This document shows, piece by piece, positions 7,808 to 14,021 of a stretch of 18,845 nt of DNA (its first letter is position 1; the number at the start of each line of letters is the position of its first letter). Below the pieces are notes generated by a model. The model was not told the origin of the DNA and ran no database searches. It saw only the letters and a list, made by a program, of their open reading frames with translations. The position numbers were made by a program, and so were the translations under genes. The DNA comes from Bacteroidota bacterium (GTDB lineage Bacteria > Bacteroidota > Bacteroidia > Chitinophagales > LD1), in the NCBI GenBank assembly GCA_018267355.1, contig JAFDYP010000004.1, forward strand, positions 1-18,845, given 5' to 3'.

Positions 7808-10063
7808 CTACTCTCTTGTGATGACTAGCTTTCGAGTTGATAGCAAGAGATTATCTTTCACTAGCTGGCAGATATAGACGCCAGCCGGCAGATCATATAC
7901 GCCAAACGAATGCCCTGCATCTAATATCTTTATACCGGCTGACTCGCCGAGGCTATTGTAAATGGCAACCCTGCATCCTGTGATATCTGTGCCCGCGGCA
8001 TAGACGGCGCACCGCTCCATTGCTGGGTTAGGGTAGAAGGTAACGACAGTTTTGTCTGTGTACTTTTCATCTATTTCCGTTGGAGAAACGATATTTCCAG
8101 CGCAGGTCATTTTATATAGTCCGGATCTGGCCAGTACATAGGTCGTGTCTCCAAAGTTTTTGATCCGGACCACAAAAATGGAATCTAATCCCGGCACAAC
8201 GCTCCACGTCATACCTGTATCATGACTGCACACCACGCCACCTCCTATCCAGTCTGTACTTCTGTCACGCCATCTATACAACCCTGCAAATATCGCACCG
8301 CCGCTATCACCTGCTATGTAATTTATGCCTGAGTAAGTACCAAGCAGGGAGGCCTGAGGTCCGGGGATGGATTGCCATCGCTGATTAGCTCGAGTGAAAA
8401 TACCAGTCAAAGGATCACAGGCCAGTACACTGTGCCGCTGGTCATAGTCCAATACCGTGAGTGCAGGAGTGGATAGGAGAGATCCATTTCCGTGTACTGT
8501 ATCGGCGCTCCATACCCCTCCATTGGCAGGTTGTTTCCACATATATGGTGAATTGCTGCCTGCCTGCCCACCAGTCGACATATAATAAGAGCCTGAGTGG
8601 TCGCTGGCATATTCATATACCGGGCCAGAGCTGAACATAAAGTCCCTCCTTGTCATTCCTGCTGTGTCCATGATAAACGCACCTCCCTTGATTTTTTTCA
8701 TCGTCACAAAGGGTGAAAAGCCTGCGCCCAGATTGGCGATCTCCGCGAAGAGGACGTCTCCGTTTTCCATTACAGAAAAGCCAGTGATCTGGGGCACAGC
8801 TATGGCAGCACTATATACGCTGAAACCCGCCGTATCTGGTAGCCATTGATTCCCTCGGTCTGTACTGGTAAATATTACATTGCTATTTTGATACCGATAT
8901 ACGATATATAGATTACCGGCAGTGTCACCTTGCAGCCTCTCTACTGGTAGGTAAATCAGCGAGTCCGGAGGGAATGTTTTTGTCCACCCTGGCGCATTGG
9001 CATCCTTTACAAATACACCTAGTTTGTTTGATATCACTTGTCTGCCATCGGTATATCTCCAGTAATCCAGCGGCACGGAGCCTGTGCCTGTAGTAGCCAG
9101 CCAATGGTCGCCATGATCTTGACTTTGGTATACCCCCCAGATCGTCTGTGCATAGAGTATAGAGTCTCCGGTCAGGCCGCTCATATATACATGATGCAGA
9201 GTGTCCAGGTCATGACAGATCAGGTCTCGGTCTATGCGCGACCAGCTGAGGCCGGTATCTGTGCTCAGCCCGAGGCTTATACCGTTCCAGTTGTATATAT
9301 TTCCTTTTGCGTCCTGGGTTATTTGTCCGCCAGGAAAATTTGTAATGCTGTCCCAGCTTTGCGCATGGTCATAGCTGATATAGATATTTGCATATGAGAC
9401 GATGATTCTGTCTCCGGCGTTTATGCTCAGATTATTCAGGTAGTTGGGCGCTAGCGTAGTAACTTTGCTGAAGTTCGCTGCCTGAGCTGATTTGTAAAAT
9501 AGGCCTGATCCGGATATGGTCACATACACACCGCCGGAGGTATCCATGGCCAGATCAGTAATGTTTGGATGAGGCGGCAGGCCGGCTGTATCCATTTTCC
9601 AAAAACTTTCGGTATCGCTTTTCGACACCACGTAGTTCCACGCACCAATAGATATGGAGGCATGAAGTTGTCGGGTGCCGTAAAACCTGTTGATGGAGAT
9701 TAGTGAAACTGCGGACTGAGGGAGTCGCACACTGTCTGAGTAAATCTGAGATACCCGCCAGATACCGTTAGCGGTATTCACCTGCATCAGGCTGTAGGAA
9801 TTGTGCCACACCTGAAAGAATTGATCAGGGTGACCTTGTCGCGCTACAAGCGTATAAGGCACATTTCTCGGTTTGTGTGTTACATCAGGCGCGTTCCCAT
9901 CTCTGGCTACATACCAGCCGCCAATAGTTAGACCCGCATGTCCTGAGACTTCACCTATCTGGAGCGCTACGGTAGAGATTATTTCATCACCATCCGGAGT
10001 AGAAAGCTGGGAAAATAGAAATGTAGAACATAAAAGAAAGACCAAAAGACAAAAAGTTTTCAT
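7808..10063 (-). CDS. T9SS type A secreted protein with Asp-box (BNR/sialidase-like) beta-propeller
   Basis: A 751-residue exported protein. A signal peptide (residues 1-19, MKTFCLLVFLLCSTFLFSQ) is followed by a long beta-rich region. Five Asp-box motifs of the form SxDxGxxW are visible: S230-W237 (with A in place of G), S267-W274, S314-W321, S400-W407 and S613-W620. Asp boxes mark blades of sialidase, YCF48/HCF136 or Vps10-type propellers. Repeated DxxGxxY turns (DTSGGVY, DTAGNLY) fit blade connections. Residues 672-751 are a T9SS type A sorting domain: YPNP at 677-680, then VAIYNSLG, YDLPAGVYICQL and a terminal RKLVITRE. The protein should cross the outer membrane through the type IX system. 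No sialidase catalytic arginine triad could be assigned, so enzymatic activity is not claimed. The C-terminal domain is certain by pattern; the propeller is very likely. Confidence 0.88.
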   Translation of the reverse strand: MKTFCLLVFLLCSTFLFSQLSTPDGDEIISTVALQIGEVSGHAGLTIGGWYVARDGNAPDVTHKPRNVPYTLVARQGHPDQFFQVWHNSYSLMQVNTANGIWRVSQIYSDSVRLPQSAVSLISINRFYGTRQLHASISIGAWNYVVSKSDTESFWKMDTAGLPPHPNITDLAMDTSGGVYVTISGSGLFYKSAQAANFSKVTTLAPNYLNNLSINAGDRIIVSYANIYISYDHAQSWDSITNFPGGQITQDAKGNIYNWNGISLGLSTDTGLSWSRIDRDLICHDLDTLHHVYMSGLTGDSILYAQTIWGVYQSQDHGDHWLATTGTGSVPLDYWRYTDGRQVISNKLGVFVKDANAPGWTKTFPPDSLIYLPVERLQGDTAGNLYIVYRYQNSNVIFTSTDRGNQWLPDTAGFSVYSAAIAVPQITGFSVMENGDVLFAEIANLGAGFSPFVTMKKIKGGAFIMDTAGMTRRDFMFSSGPVYEYASDHSGSYYMSTGGQAGSNSPYMWKQPANGGVWSADTVHGNGSLLSTPALTVLDYDQRHSVLACDPLTGIFTRANQRWQSIPGPQASLLGTYSGINYIAGDSGGAIFAGLYRWRDRSTDWIGGGVVCSHDTGMTWSVVPGLDSIFVVRIKNFGDTTYVLARSGLYKMTCAGNIVSPTEIDEKYTDKTVVTFYPNPAMERCAVYAAGTDITGCRVAIYNSLGESAGIKILDAGHSFGVYDLPAGVYICQLVKDNLLLSTRKLVITRE

Positions 10064-10378
10064 ATGGGGAAAATTGTTTTCGAATATATCAAAAACACAG
10101 GATATTAAACTTTCAAATATAGAACCTTGTTAAGATTATTTTTCCCCAGGAGGTGTAATTCCAAATGGGTTACCTTCACCGTCTAGCGATGACACAAAAC
10201 GATTCCTTCGTTCCGCCTATGTTCTATCCAAAATGTCAGAAGCATTGAGTTACATGCCATTTCATTCCGACACTTATACCACTCTTACATAGCAATAGCT
10301 CTATGGTCGAAAAACTTGATAGAAAGAGGAGCAGATCCCGGAGCGCAATCCTCGTCACTTTCCCTTCGCCCCTTGGGC
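10064..10378. other. Gene-free interval of 315 bases between the T9SS gene and fabF
   Basis: No convincing gene was found on either strand. It contains the half-promoter for the T9SS gene at its left end. It also holds a short minus-strand open stretch (10136-10216) ending in DGEGNPFGITPPGEK and a stop, which may be a remnant or chance. No T-tract terminator is visible after fabF. Confidence 0.5.
10114..10121 (-). promoter_or_regulatory. Candidate Bacteroidota -7 box (TATATTTG) upstream of the Asp-box T9SS gene
   Basis: On the minus strand the sequence TATATTTG matches TAnnTTTG and lies about 50 bases before the ATG at 10063. No TTG is found at the usual 17-23 base spacing upstream, so this is only half of a consensus promoter. 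Confidence 0.35.
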
Positions 10379-11632
10379 TTACCCTTCGTACTTCTTGAAG
10401 ATAGCTGCCGCATTGTGACCGCCAAAGCCGAACGTATTTGACACAGCGGCACGTACGGTGCGGTGCTGGGCTTTATTCAGCGTCAGGTTCAGGCGCGGGT
10501 CTATCTCGGGATCGAGGTTGAAGTTATTGATCGTAGGAGGTACGATATCGTTTTTGATAGCCAGTACAGTAGCGATAGCCTCTATGGCACCGGCTGCACC
10601 CAGCAGGTGGCCTGTCATAGACTTCGTACTGCTGATGTTCATCTTATAGGCCTGCTCGCCAAAGACCTTCTCTATGGCCTTCAGCTCGGCCACATCACCC
10701 AGCGGGGTAGAGGTACCATGTGTATTGACGTAGTCTATCTGGTCGGCCGTCATCTCCGCATCCTGCAGGGCAAACTCCATCACCTTGATCACACCCAGTC
10801 CCTCCGGATGTGGCGCTGTGAGGTGGTAGGCATCTGCGGTCAGCGCACCACCGGCCAGCTCGCAGTAGATCTTGGCGCCGCGGGCCAGGGCATGGTCCAG
10901 AGACTCCAGTATCAGCGCACCTGCACCCTCGCCGAGTACGAAGCCATCACGGTCTTTGTCATACGGGCGGGAGGCAGTAGCCGGGTCATCATTGCGCTCG
11001 CTCATGGCCTTCATAGAGCTGAAGCCACCGATACCGCTGTAGGTCACAGCAGCCTCAGAGCCACCGGCCACCATGATGTCGGCTTTATTGAGACGGATAA
11101 AGTTGAATGCATCTATGAGAGAGATGGTAGACGAGGCACAGGCAGCTACAGCGGCATAGTTAGGACCGCAGAGGCCGTACTTCATAGAGATATGCCCGGC
11201 GGCGATATCTGCTATCATCTTGGGGATAAAGAATGGATTGAAGCGCGGTGTACCATCACCCTTGGCAAAGGCCGTCACCTCTTCTTCAAACACACTGAGC
11301 CCGCCGATACCTGACGACCAGATCACGCCGGCGCGGTACTTGTCTATCTTCTCCAGGTCTATAGCCGCATCAGCCATCGCCTCAGAGGCAGCTACCATGG
11401 CATACTGGGAGAAGAGGTCCTGCCTCTTGGCCTCCTTGCGGTCCATGTGCTTGCTGATGTCAAAGCCCTTGAGCTGACAGGCGATTTTGGTTTTGAGCTT
11501 GGTGATATCCAGGTTGGTGATGGTAGCGCATCCGCTTACACCATTGACCAGTCCGTCCCAGTAGGCCGGGACATCAAGACCTATAGGAGTCAGGGCTCCC
11601 AGTCCGGTGACTACTACTCTCCTGAGCGTCAT
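10379..11632 (-). CDS. fabF: Beta-ketoacyl-ACP synthase II
   Basis: A 417-residue thiolase-fold condensing enzyme that extends acyl-ACP with malonyl-ACP in type II fatty acid synthesis, in the cytoplasm. The catalytic set is complete: nucleophile C165 in AVAACASST, H305 in NTHGTSTPLGD, K337 in SSTKSMTGH and H342. The glycine-rich gate FGFGG lies at 401-405. This matches the E. coli FabF set C163/H303/K335/H340 with a constant shift of two. The N-terminus RRVVVTGLGALTPIG is the canonical start. It lies 15 bases after acpP on the same strand and shares its promoter. In many Bacteroidota an rnc gene follows fabF, but here the next downstream gene is the unrelated T9SS gene after a 315-base gap. 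Confidence 0.97.
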   Translation of the reverse strand: MTLRRVVVTGLGALTPIGLDVPAYWDGLVNGVSGCATITNLDITKLKTKIACQLKGFDISKHMDRKEAKRQDLFSQYAMVAASEAMADAAIDLEKIDKYRAGVIWSSGIGGLSVFEEEVTAFAKGDGTPRFNPFFIPKMIADIAAGHISMKYGLCGPNYAAVAACASSTISLIDAFNFIRLNKADIMVAGGSEAAVTYSGIGGFSSMKAMSERNDDPATASRPYDKDRDGFVLGEGAGALILESLDHALARGAKIYCELAGGALTADAYHLTAPHPEGLGVIKVMEFALQDAEMTADQIDYVNTHGTSTPLGDVAELKAIEKVFGEQAYKMNISSTKSMTGHLLGAAGAIEAIATVLAIKNDIVPPTINNFNLDPEIDPRLNLTLNKAQHRTVRAAVSNTFGFGGHNAAAIFKKYEG

Positions 11633-11647
11633 GTAAAGTGGGATTTA

Positions 11648-11887
11648 TTAGGCAGTAGCCGTCTTCTCGAGGTAGGCTATAGCCTGACCTACGGTAGTGA
11701 TAGTCTCGGCCTGCTCATCAGGGATAGAGATATTAAACTCCTTCTCAAACTCCATGATCAGCTCTACTGTATCGAGGGAGTCAGCGCCCAGGTCTGTGGT
11801 AAAACTGGCCTCGTTAGTGACCTGGCTTTCTTCTACACCCAGTTTATCTACGATTATCTTTTTTACCCTTTCAGCTATTGTTGCCAT
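11648..11887 (-). CDS. acpP: Acyl carrier protein
   Basis: A 79-residue acidic helical protein. The motif [16 protein letters not shown] carries S37, the attachment serine for 4'-phosphopantetheine, within the universal DSL motif. Length and helix pattern ([17 protein letters not shown], then [19 protein letters not shown]) are typical of AcpP. It carries the growing acyl chain for FabF, which follows 15 bases downstream in the same operon. The start ATG at 11885-11887 is preceded by an A/T-rich leader without a Shine-Dalgarno sequence, as is usual for this phylum. A strong promoter sits 27-56 bases upstream. Confidence 0.97.
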   Translation of the reverse strand: MATIAERVKKIIVDKLGVEESQVTNEASFTTDLGADSLDTVELIMEFEKEFNISIPDEQAETITTVGQAIAYLEKTATA

Positions 11888-11913
11888 GTTTAGTTTGGTT
11901 AGATTTTGAGCAG

Positions 11914-11943
11914 CAAAAATACAATAAAACCCATATTAGACAA
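11914..11943 (-). promoter_or_regulatory. Bacteroidota-type promoter of acpP-fabF (TTG-N19-TATTTTTG)
   Basis: Read on the minus strand, TTG (11941-11943) is followed after exactly 19 bases by TATTTTTG (11914-11921). This is a full match to the Bacteroidota primary-sigma consensus TTG / TAnnTTTG with its preferred spacing. Transcription would start near 11907-11910, giving a leader of about 20 bases before the acpP ATG. Confidence 0.75.
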
Positions 11944-11978
11944 GTTAATTTTGAACTCTCTGATAGTCAGTTTGTTTT

Positions 11979-12007
11979 GGGGTATTTTGACCCCTATTTT
12001 GCAGGGG
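11979..12007. repeat. Paired TATTTTG repeats inside alternating GGGG/CCCC arms
   Basis: TATTTTG occurs at 11983-11989 and again at 11995-12001 with a 12-base period. They are embedded between GGGGT (11979-11983), ACCCC (11990-11994) and GGGG (12004-12007), so either of two short hairpins could form. It lies just upstream of the acpP promoter and could be an operator for either divergent unit, which is inference. Confidence 0.35.
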
Positions 12008-12160
12008 CAAAGTGTCAGTCAACGGTGTTTTGCAGAAGGCCAACAGATAGTGCTTCATATGATTAATATCAGTGCACAGGCAACGGTCCACGGGCAACGA
12101 AATGCTGCTATGCTGATCATCCTTGTTGGCGATGGACAGCAGACCGTCGTTGATTAACGC

Positions 12161-12168
12161 TATCTTTG
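12161..12168 (+). promoter_or_regulatory. Candidate -7 box (TATCTTTG) immediately before the IPExxxVDY start codon
   Basis: TATCTTTG fits TAnnTTTG and ends 4 bases before the ATG at 12173. An in-frame stop at 12155-12157 excludes any start further upstream. If used, the transcript would begin at or next to the start codon. No TTG lies at the normal upstream spacing, so support is partial. Confidence 0.4.
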
Positions 12169-12172
12169 CGCT

Positions 12173-12637
12173 ATGGCCGCCGATAAGAAGATCACATCAG
12201 AGCCCGACCGCAACTTCAAGCTCATAGGGATAGCCACCCCGGAGCGCGACTACCGCCTGTGCTATATGCTCAGCGAGGCGCTGGACTGGGATCTCGTGCG
12301 CCTGCCCAATCATGAGGTAGAGCTCAAAGAGCGCTCTCTCAAGATGTCACTTAGCGTCTTTCGCGGTTTTCACCAGCTCACGCATACCACCTTTTATCTC
12401 TTTGCCAATAAGAATATGGGCGAGCTGCTGCTGCCCGAGGCGGGCAACTTTGACTACCTGCTCAAAATGGAGCCGGAGTACAAGGGCACGAAAGACCTGC
12501 TCAAAAAGATCAAGCAAATAGATGCCGTACTCGCTGCCTCAGAGATCACGGTCAAGACACTAAAGAACTACGCCCGCCTGGGCTACGAGGAGCCGGTAGA
12601 GAAGCCGGAAATAGAAGTAAAACGTAAAGGAAAATAA
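12173..12637 (+). CDS. IPExxxVDY family protein
   Basis: A 154-residue cytosolic protein. The N-terminal segment FKLIGIATPERDYRLCYMLSEALDWDL and the later LPEAGNFDY (residues 87-95) match the Bacteroidota-specific IPExxxVDY family, the latter being a variant of the family name motif (I to L, V to F). No molecular function is established for this family. It is often found near fatty-acid genes, and here it is divergent from acpP-fabF across 285 bases. Its stop overlaps the Nudix start (TAATG), so the two are cotranscribed and probably coupled. The start is fixed by an in-frame stop 5 codons upstream. Length is normal for the family as I know it. Confidence 0.85.
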   Translation: MAADKKITSEPDRNFKLIGIATPERDYRLCYMLSEALDWDLVRLPNHEVELKERSLKMSLSVFRGFHQLTHTTFYLFANKNMGELLLPEAGNFDYLLKMEPEYKGTKDLLKKIKQIDAVLAASEITVKTLKNYARLGYEEPVEKPEIEVKRKGK

Positions 12638-13170
12638 TGACAGAACTCTGGGACATCTATGATGAAAACGCCAAGCCTACCGGCGAGGTAGTAGAAAGAA
12701 CTGATGACATACTGCCTGCCGGCAAATACCACATCGTGGTACACATCTGGCTCTATAATGATAAGGGCGAGGTGCTGATACAGCAGCGTGCTCCGCACGT
12801 CTTCTGGATGCCCGGCAAATGGGCCACTACAGGAGGCTCCGTGATCAGCGGCGAGGATAGCAAAACAGGCGCCGTGAGAGAGGTACAAGAAGAACTCGGC
12901 ATCACGCTGCAGCCGTCTGACCTGAAGTTTATCTCCCGCGTGAAGCGTAAAAGCGCCCTCACAGATATCTATGTGGCCAAGACCAATGCGACACTCGCCA
13001 CTATGAAACTGGAAGATGCCGTAGATGCAGTGAAGTACGTCAACGTGATGGACCTGCATGAGATGATAGACTATGGTACCTTCGTAGACTACATGGATGG
13101 TGAGTGCTATACGGCGCAGGTCATGCAGCGGATATTTGACAAGGTGGAAAGCCGGAAGACATCTCTATGA
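12637..13170 (+). CDS. Nudix hydrolase (isopentenyl-diphosphate isomerase-like subgroup)
   Basis: A 177-residue protein with a full Nudix box: G67-x5-E73-x7-R81-E82-V-Q-E85-E86-L-G88-I89. This binds divalent metal and hydrolyses nucleoside-diphosphate-linked or related pyrophosphate substrates. The N-terminus ELWDIYDENAKPTGEVVER and the segment IWLYNDKGEVLIQQRAPHV followed by WATTGGSV are typical of the YfcD/IDI-like branch, whose members are mostly pyrophosphohydrolases of unknown substrate. True IPP isomerase is less likely, because the extra conserved residues of that enzyme are not evident. The start codon overlaps the stop of the IPExxxVDY gene. A weak hairpin follows downstream. Confidence 0.9.
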   Translation: MTELWDIYDENAKPTGEVVERTDDILPAGKYHIVVHIWLYNDKGEVLIQQRAPHVFWMPGKWATTGGSVISGEDSKTGAVREVQEELGITLQPSDLKFISRVKRKSALTDIYVAKTNATLATMKLEDAVDAVKYVNVMDLHEMIDYGTFVDYMDGECYTAQVMQRIFDKVESRKTSL

Positions 13171-13277
13171 GGCGCCTGCTTTGACGAGTCGCCTATGCGG
13201 CACACCCTATCACCATTTTAGCGCGACCTTTTTTCGGCGGGTACAATAGACTAATCAAGGCACGTCTCTATCCTATG

Positions 13278-13299
13278 CTTTCCACAAGGAAAGGCTTTT
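13278..13299 (+). terminator. Weak hairpin with short T-tract after the Nudix gene
   Basis: CTTTCC (13278-13283) and GGAAAG (13288-13293) form a 6-bp stem with a 4-base loop, followed by GCTTTT. It lies 108 bases after the Nudix stop in the convergent gap. The short stem and T4 tract make it a marginal terminator. Confidence 0.3.
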
Positions 13300-13333
13300 A
13301 GCAGTGCTGTCGCTAATTTATTCCGGCTACATA

Positions 13334-13726
13334 CTACTCGCCAAAGGAGACTGTCTCCGTACGGGCGGCACCTGTTTTGGGGATCAGGATGGTAGAGCAG
13401 GCGTTATCAGTTTTGCGGATCACCCAGGGATGGGTGAGGTAGGTGGGCACCGTCCATGATTCACCATCTGCCAGGTCTTTGTAGCTCACCTCGCTGCCAT
13501 TGTAGTCTAGCCAGTTGATGTGCAGGGTGCGCTTGCAGTGGTTGGTGAAGGTCACATCTACCGGATTCAGGGAGTTCTGAGACTTGAGGCCGGACATCTG
13601 GTCGCAGCTCGTCTCTGTGAAGGAAGATGCATTGTAGATCGCCTTGACGGTGAGGATGTCCTTGACCTTGGAGCAGCCACCGGCTATGAGGCCGGTGATC
13701 ATGGCGAGAAGTAGTAGCTTTTTCAT
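13334..13726 (-). CDS. Lipoprotein with a von Hippel-Lindau beta-domain-like fold
   Basis: A 130-residue protein with a signal peptide ending L13-I-A-G-G-C18, a plausible lipobox. Residues 55-112 align without gaps, at a constant offset of 16, to the human pVHL beta domain: F60, N62, W72, L73, G77, Y82, L85, G88, Y96, H99, W101 and R104 correspond to pVHL F76, N78, W88, L89, G93, Y98, L101, G104, Y112, H115, W117 and R120. T95 replaces pVHL S111. W88, Y98, S111, H115 and W117 form the hydroxyproline pocket in pVHL, so the pocket is conserved with one Ser-to-Thr change. The pVHL alpha domain (elongin binding) is absent. Cysteines at 41, 64 and 110 remain in the mature part. Bacterial VHL-beta-like proteins are known to exist but their role is unclear. 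It is a lone gene, convergent with the Nudix gene. Ligand is unknown. Confidence 0.75.
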   Translation of the reverse strand: MKKLLLLAMITGLIAGGCSKVKDILTVKAIYNASSFTETSCDQMSGLKSQNSLNPVDVTFTNHCKRTLHINWLDYNGSEVSYKDLADGESWTVPTYLTHPWVIRKTDNACSTILIPKTGAARTETVSFGE

Positions 13727-13782
13727 TGGAGCATGATTTGGGTGATCGAGCCTCCAAAATACGCCTATACCCGGACCGAAAA

Positions 13783-13802
13783 CATCCGTGCTGGTACGGA
13801 TG
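13783..13802. repeat. 7-bp inverted repeat upstream of the VHL-like lipoprotein
   Basis: CATCCGT (13783-13789) and ACGGATG (13796-13802) flank a 6-base loop, about 57 bases before the lipoprotein start. It could be an operator or an RNA hairpin; nothing else supports either. Confidence 0.3.
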
Positions 13803-13850
13803 AGGGCATCCTACGCCAAAACCCGAAGAGCATAAATGACCTTGGTCACG

Positions 13851-13862
13851 CTGAGCGCTCAG
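13851..13862. repeat. 12-bp perfect palindrome CTGAGCGCTCAG
   Basis: A perfect 12-base palindrome in the gap between the VHL-like lipoprotein and the terminator of the SprB-repeat gene. It could be a dimeric-protein binding site; no second copy was noticed in the window. Confidence 0.3.
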
Positions 13863-13960
13863 ACCAGAGATGGGCTGTACGGACGCGCTATCGCCTCGGT
13901 CAGCGTTAGATAACTATACGGGCCTTGATTTAACGGCAGCATACAGCGGTCGTAGCTTCT

Positions 13961-13999
13961 AACCCAAAAATAAAGCACCCCGCAGCGATGCGGGGTGCT
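13961..13999 (-). terminator. Intrinsic terminator of the SprB-repeat gene
   Basis: Arms AGCACCCCGC (13974-13983) and GCGGGGTGCT (13990-13999) form a perfect 10-bp GC-rich stem with a 6-base loop. Read on the minus strand it is followed by TTTATTTTT. It begins 22 bases after the stop of the minus-strand gene ending at 14022. This is a textbook rho-independent terminator. Confidence 0.88.
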
Positions 14000-14021
14000 G
14001 TGAGATAAAAGGTGGTTTTTT

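Noticed and set aside
10463..11314. 283-codon plus-strand open frame opposite fabF
   Set aside because: It lies wholly antisense to fabF, whose catalytic residues are all intact; the translation has no recognisable domain.
11906..12157. 83-codon plus-strand frame in the acpP/IPExxxVDY gap
   Set aside because: Runs over the acpP promoter and its repeats; no domain, and a typical gene start is not evident.
13461..13757. 98-codon minus-strand frame overlapping the VHL-like lipoprotein
   Set aside because: A shifted frame; the other frame has the signal peptide and the VHL alignment.
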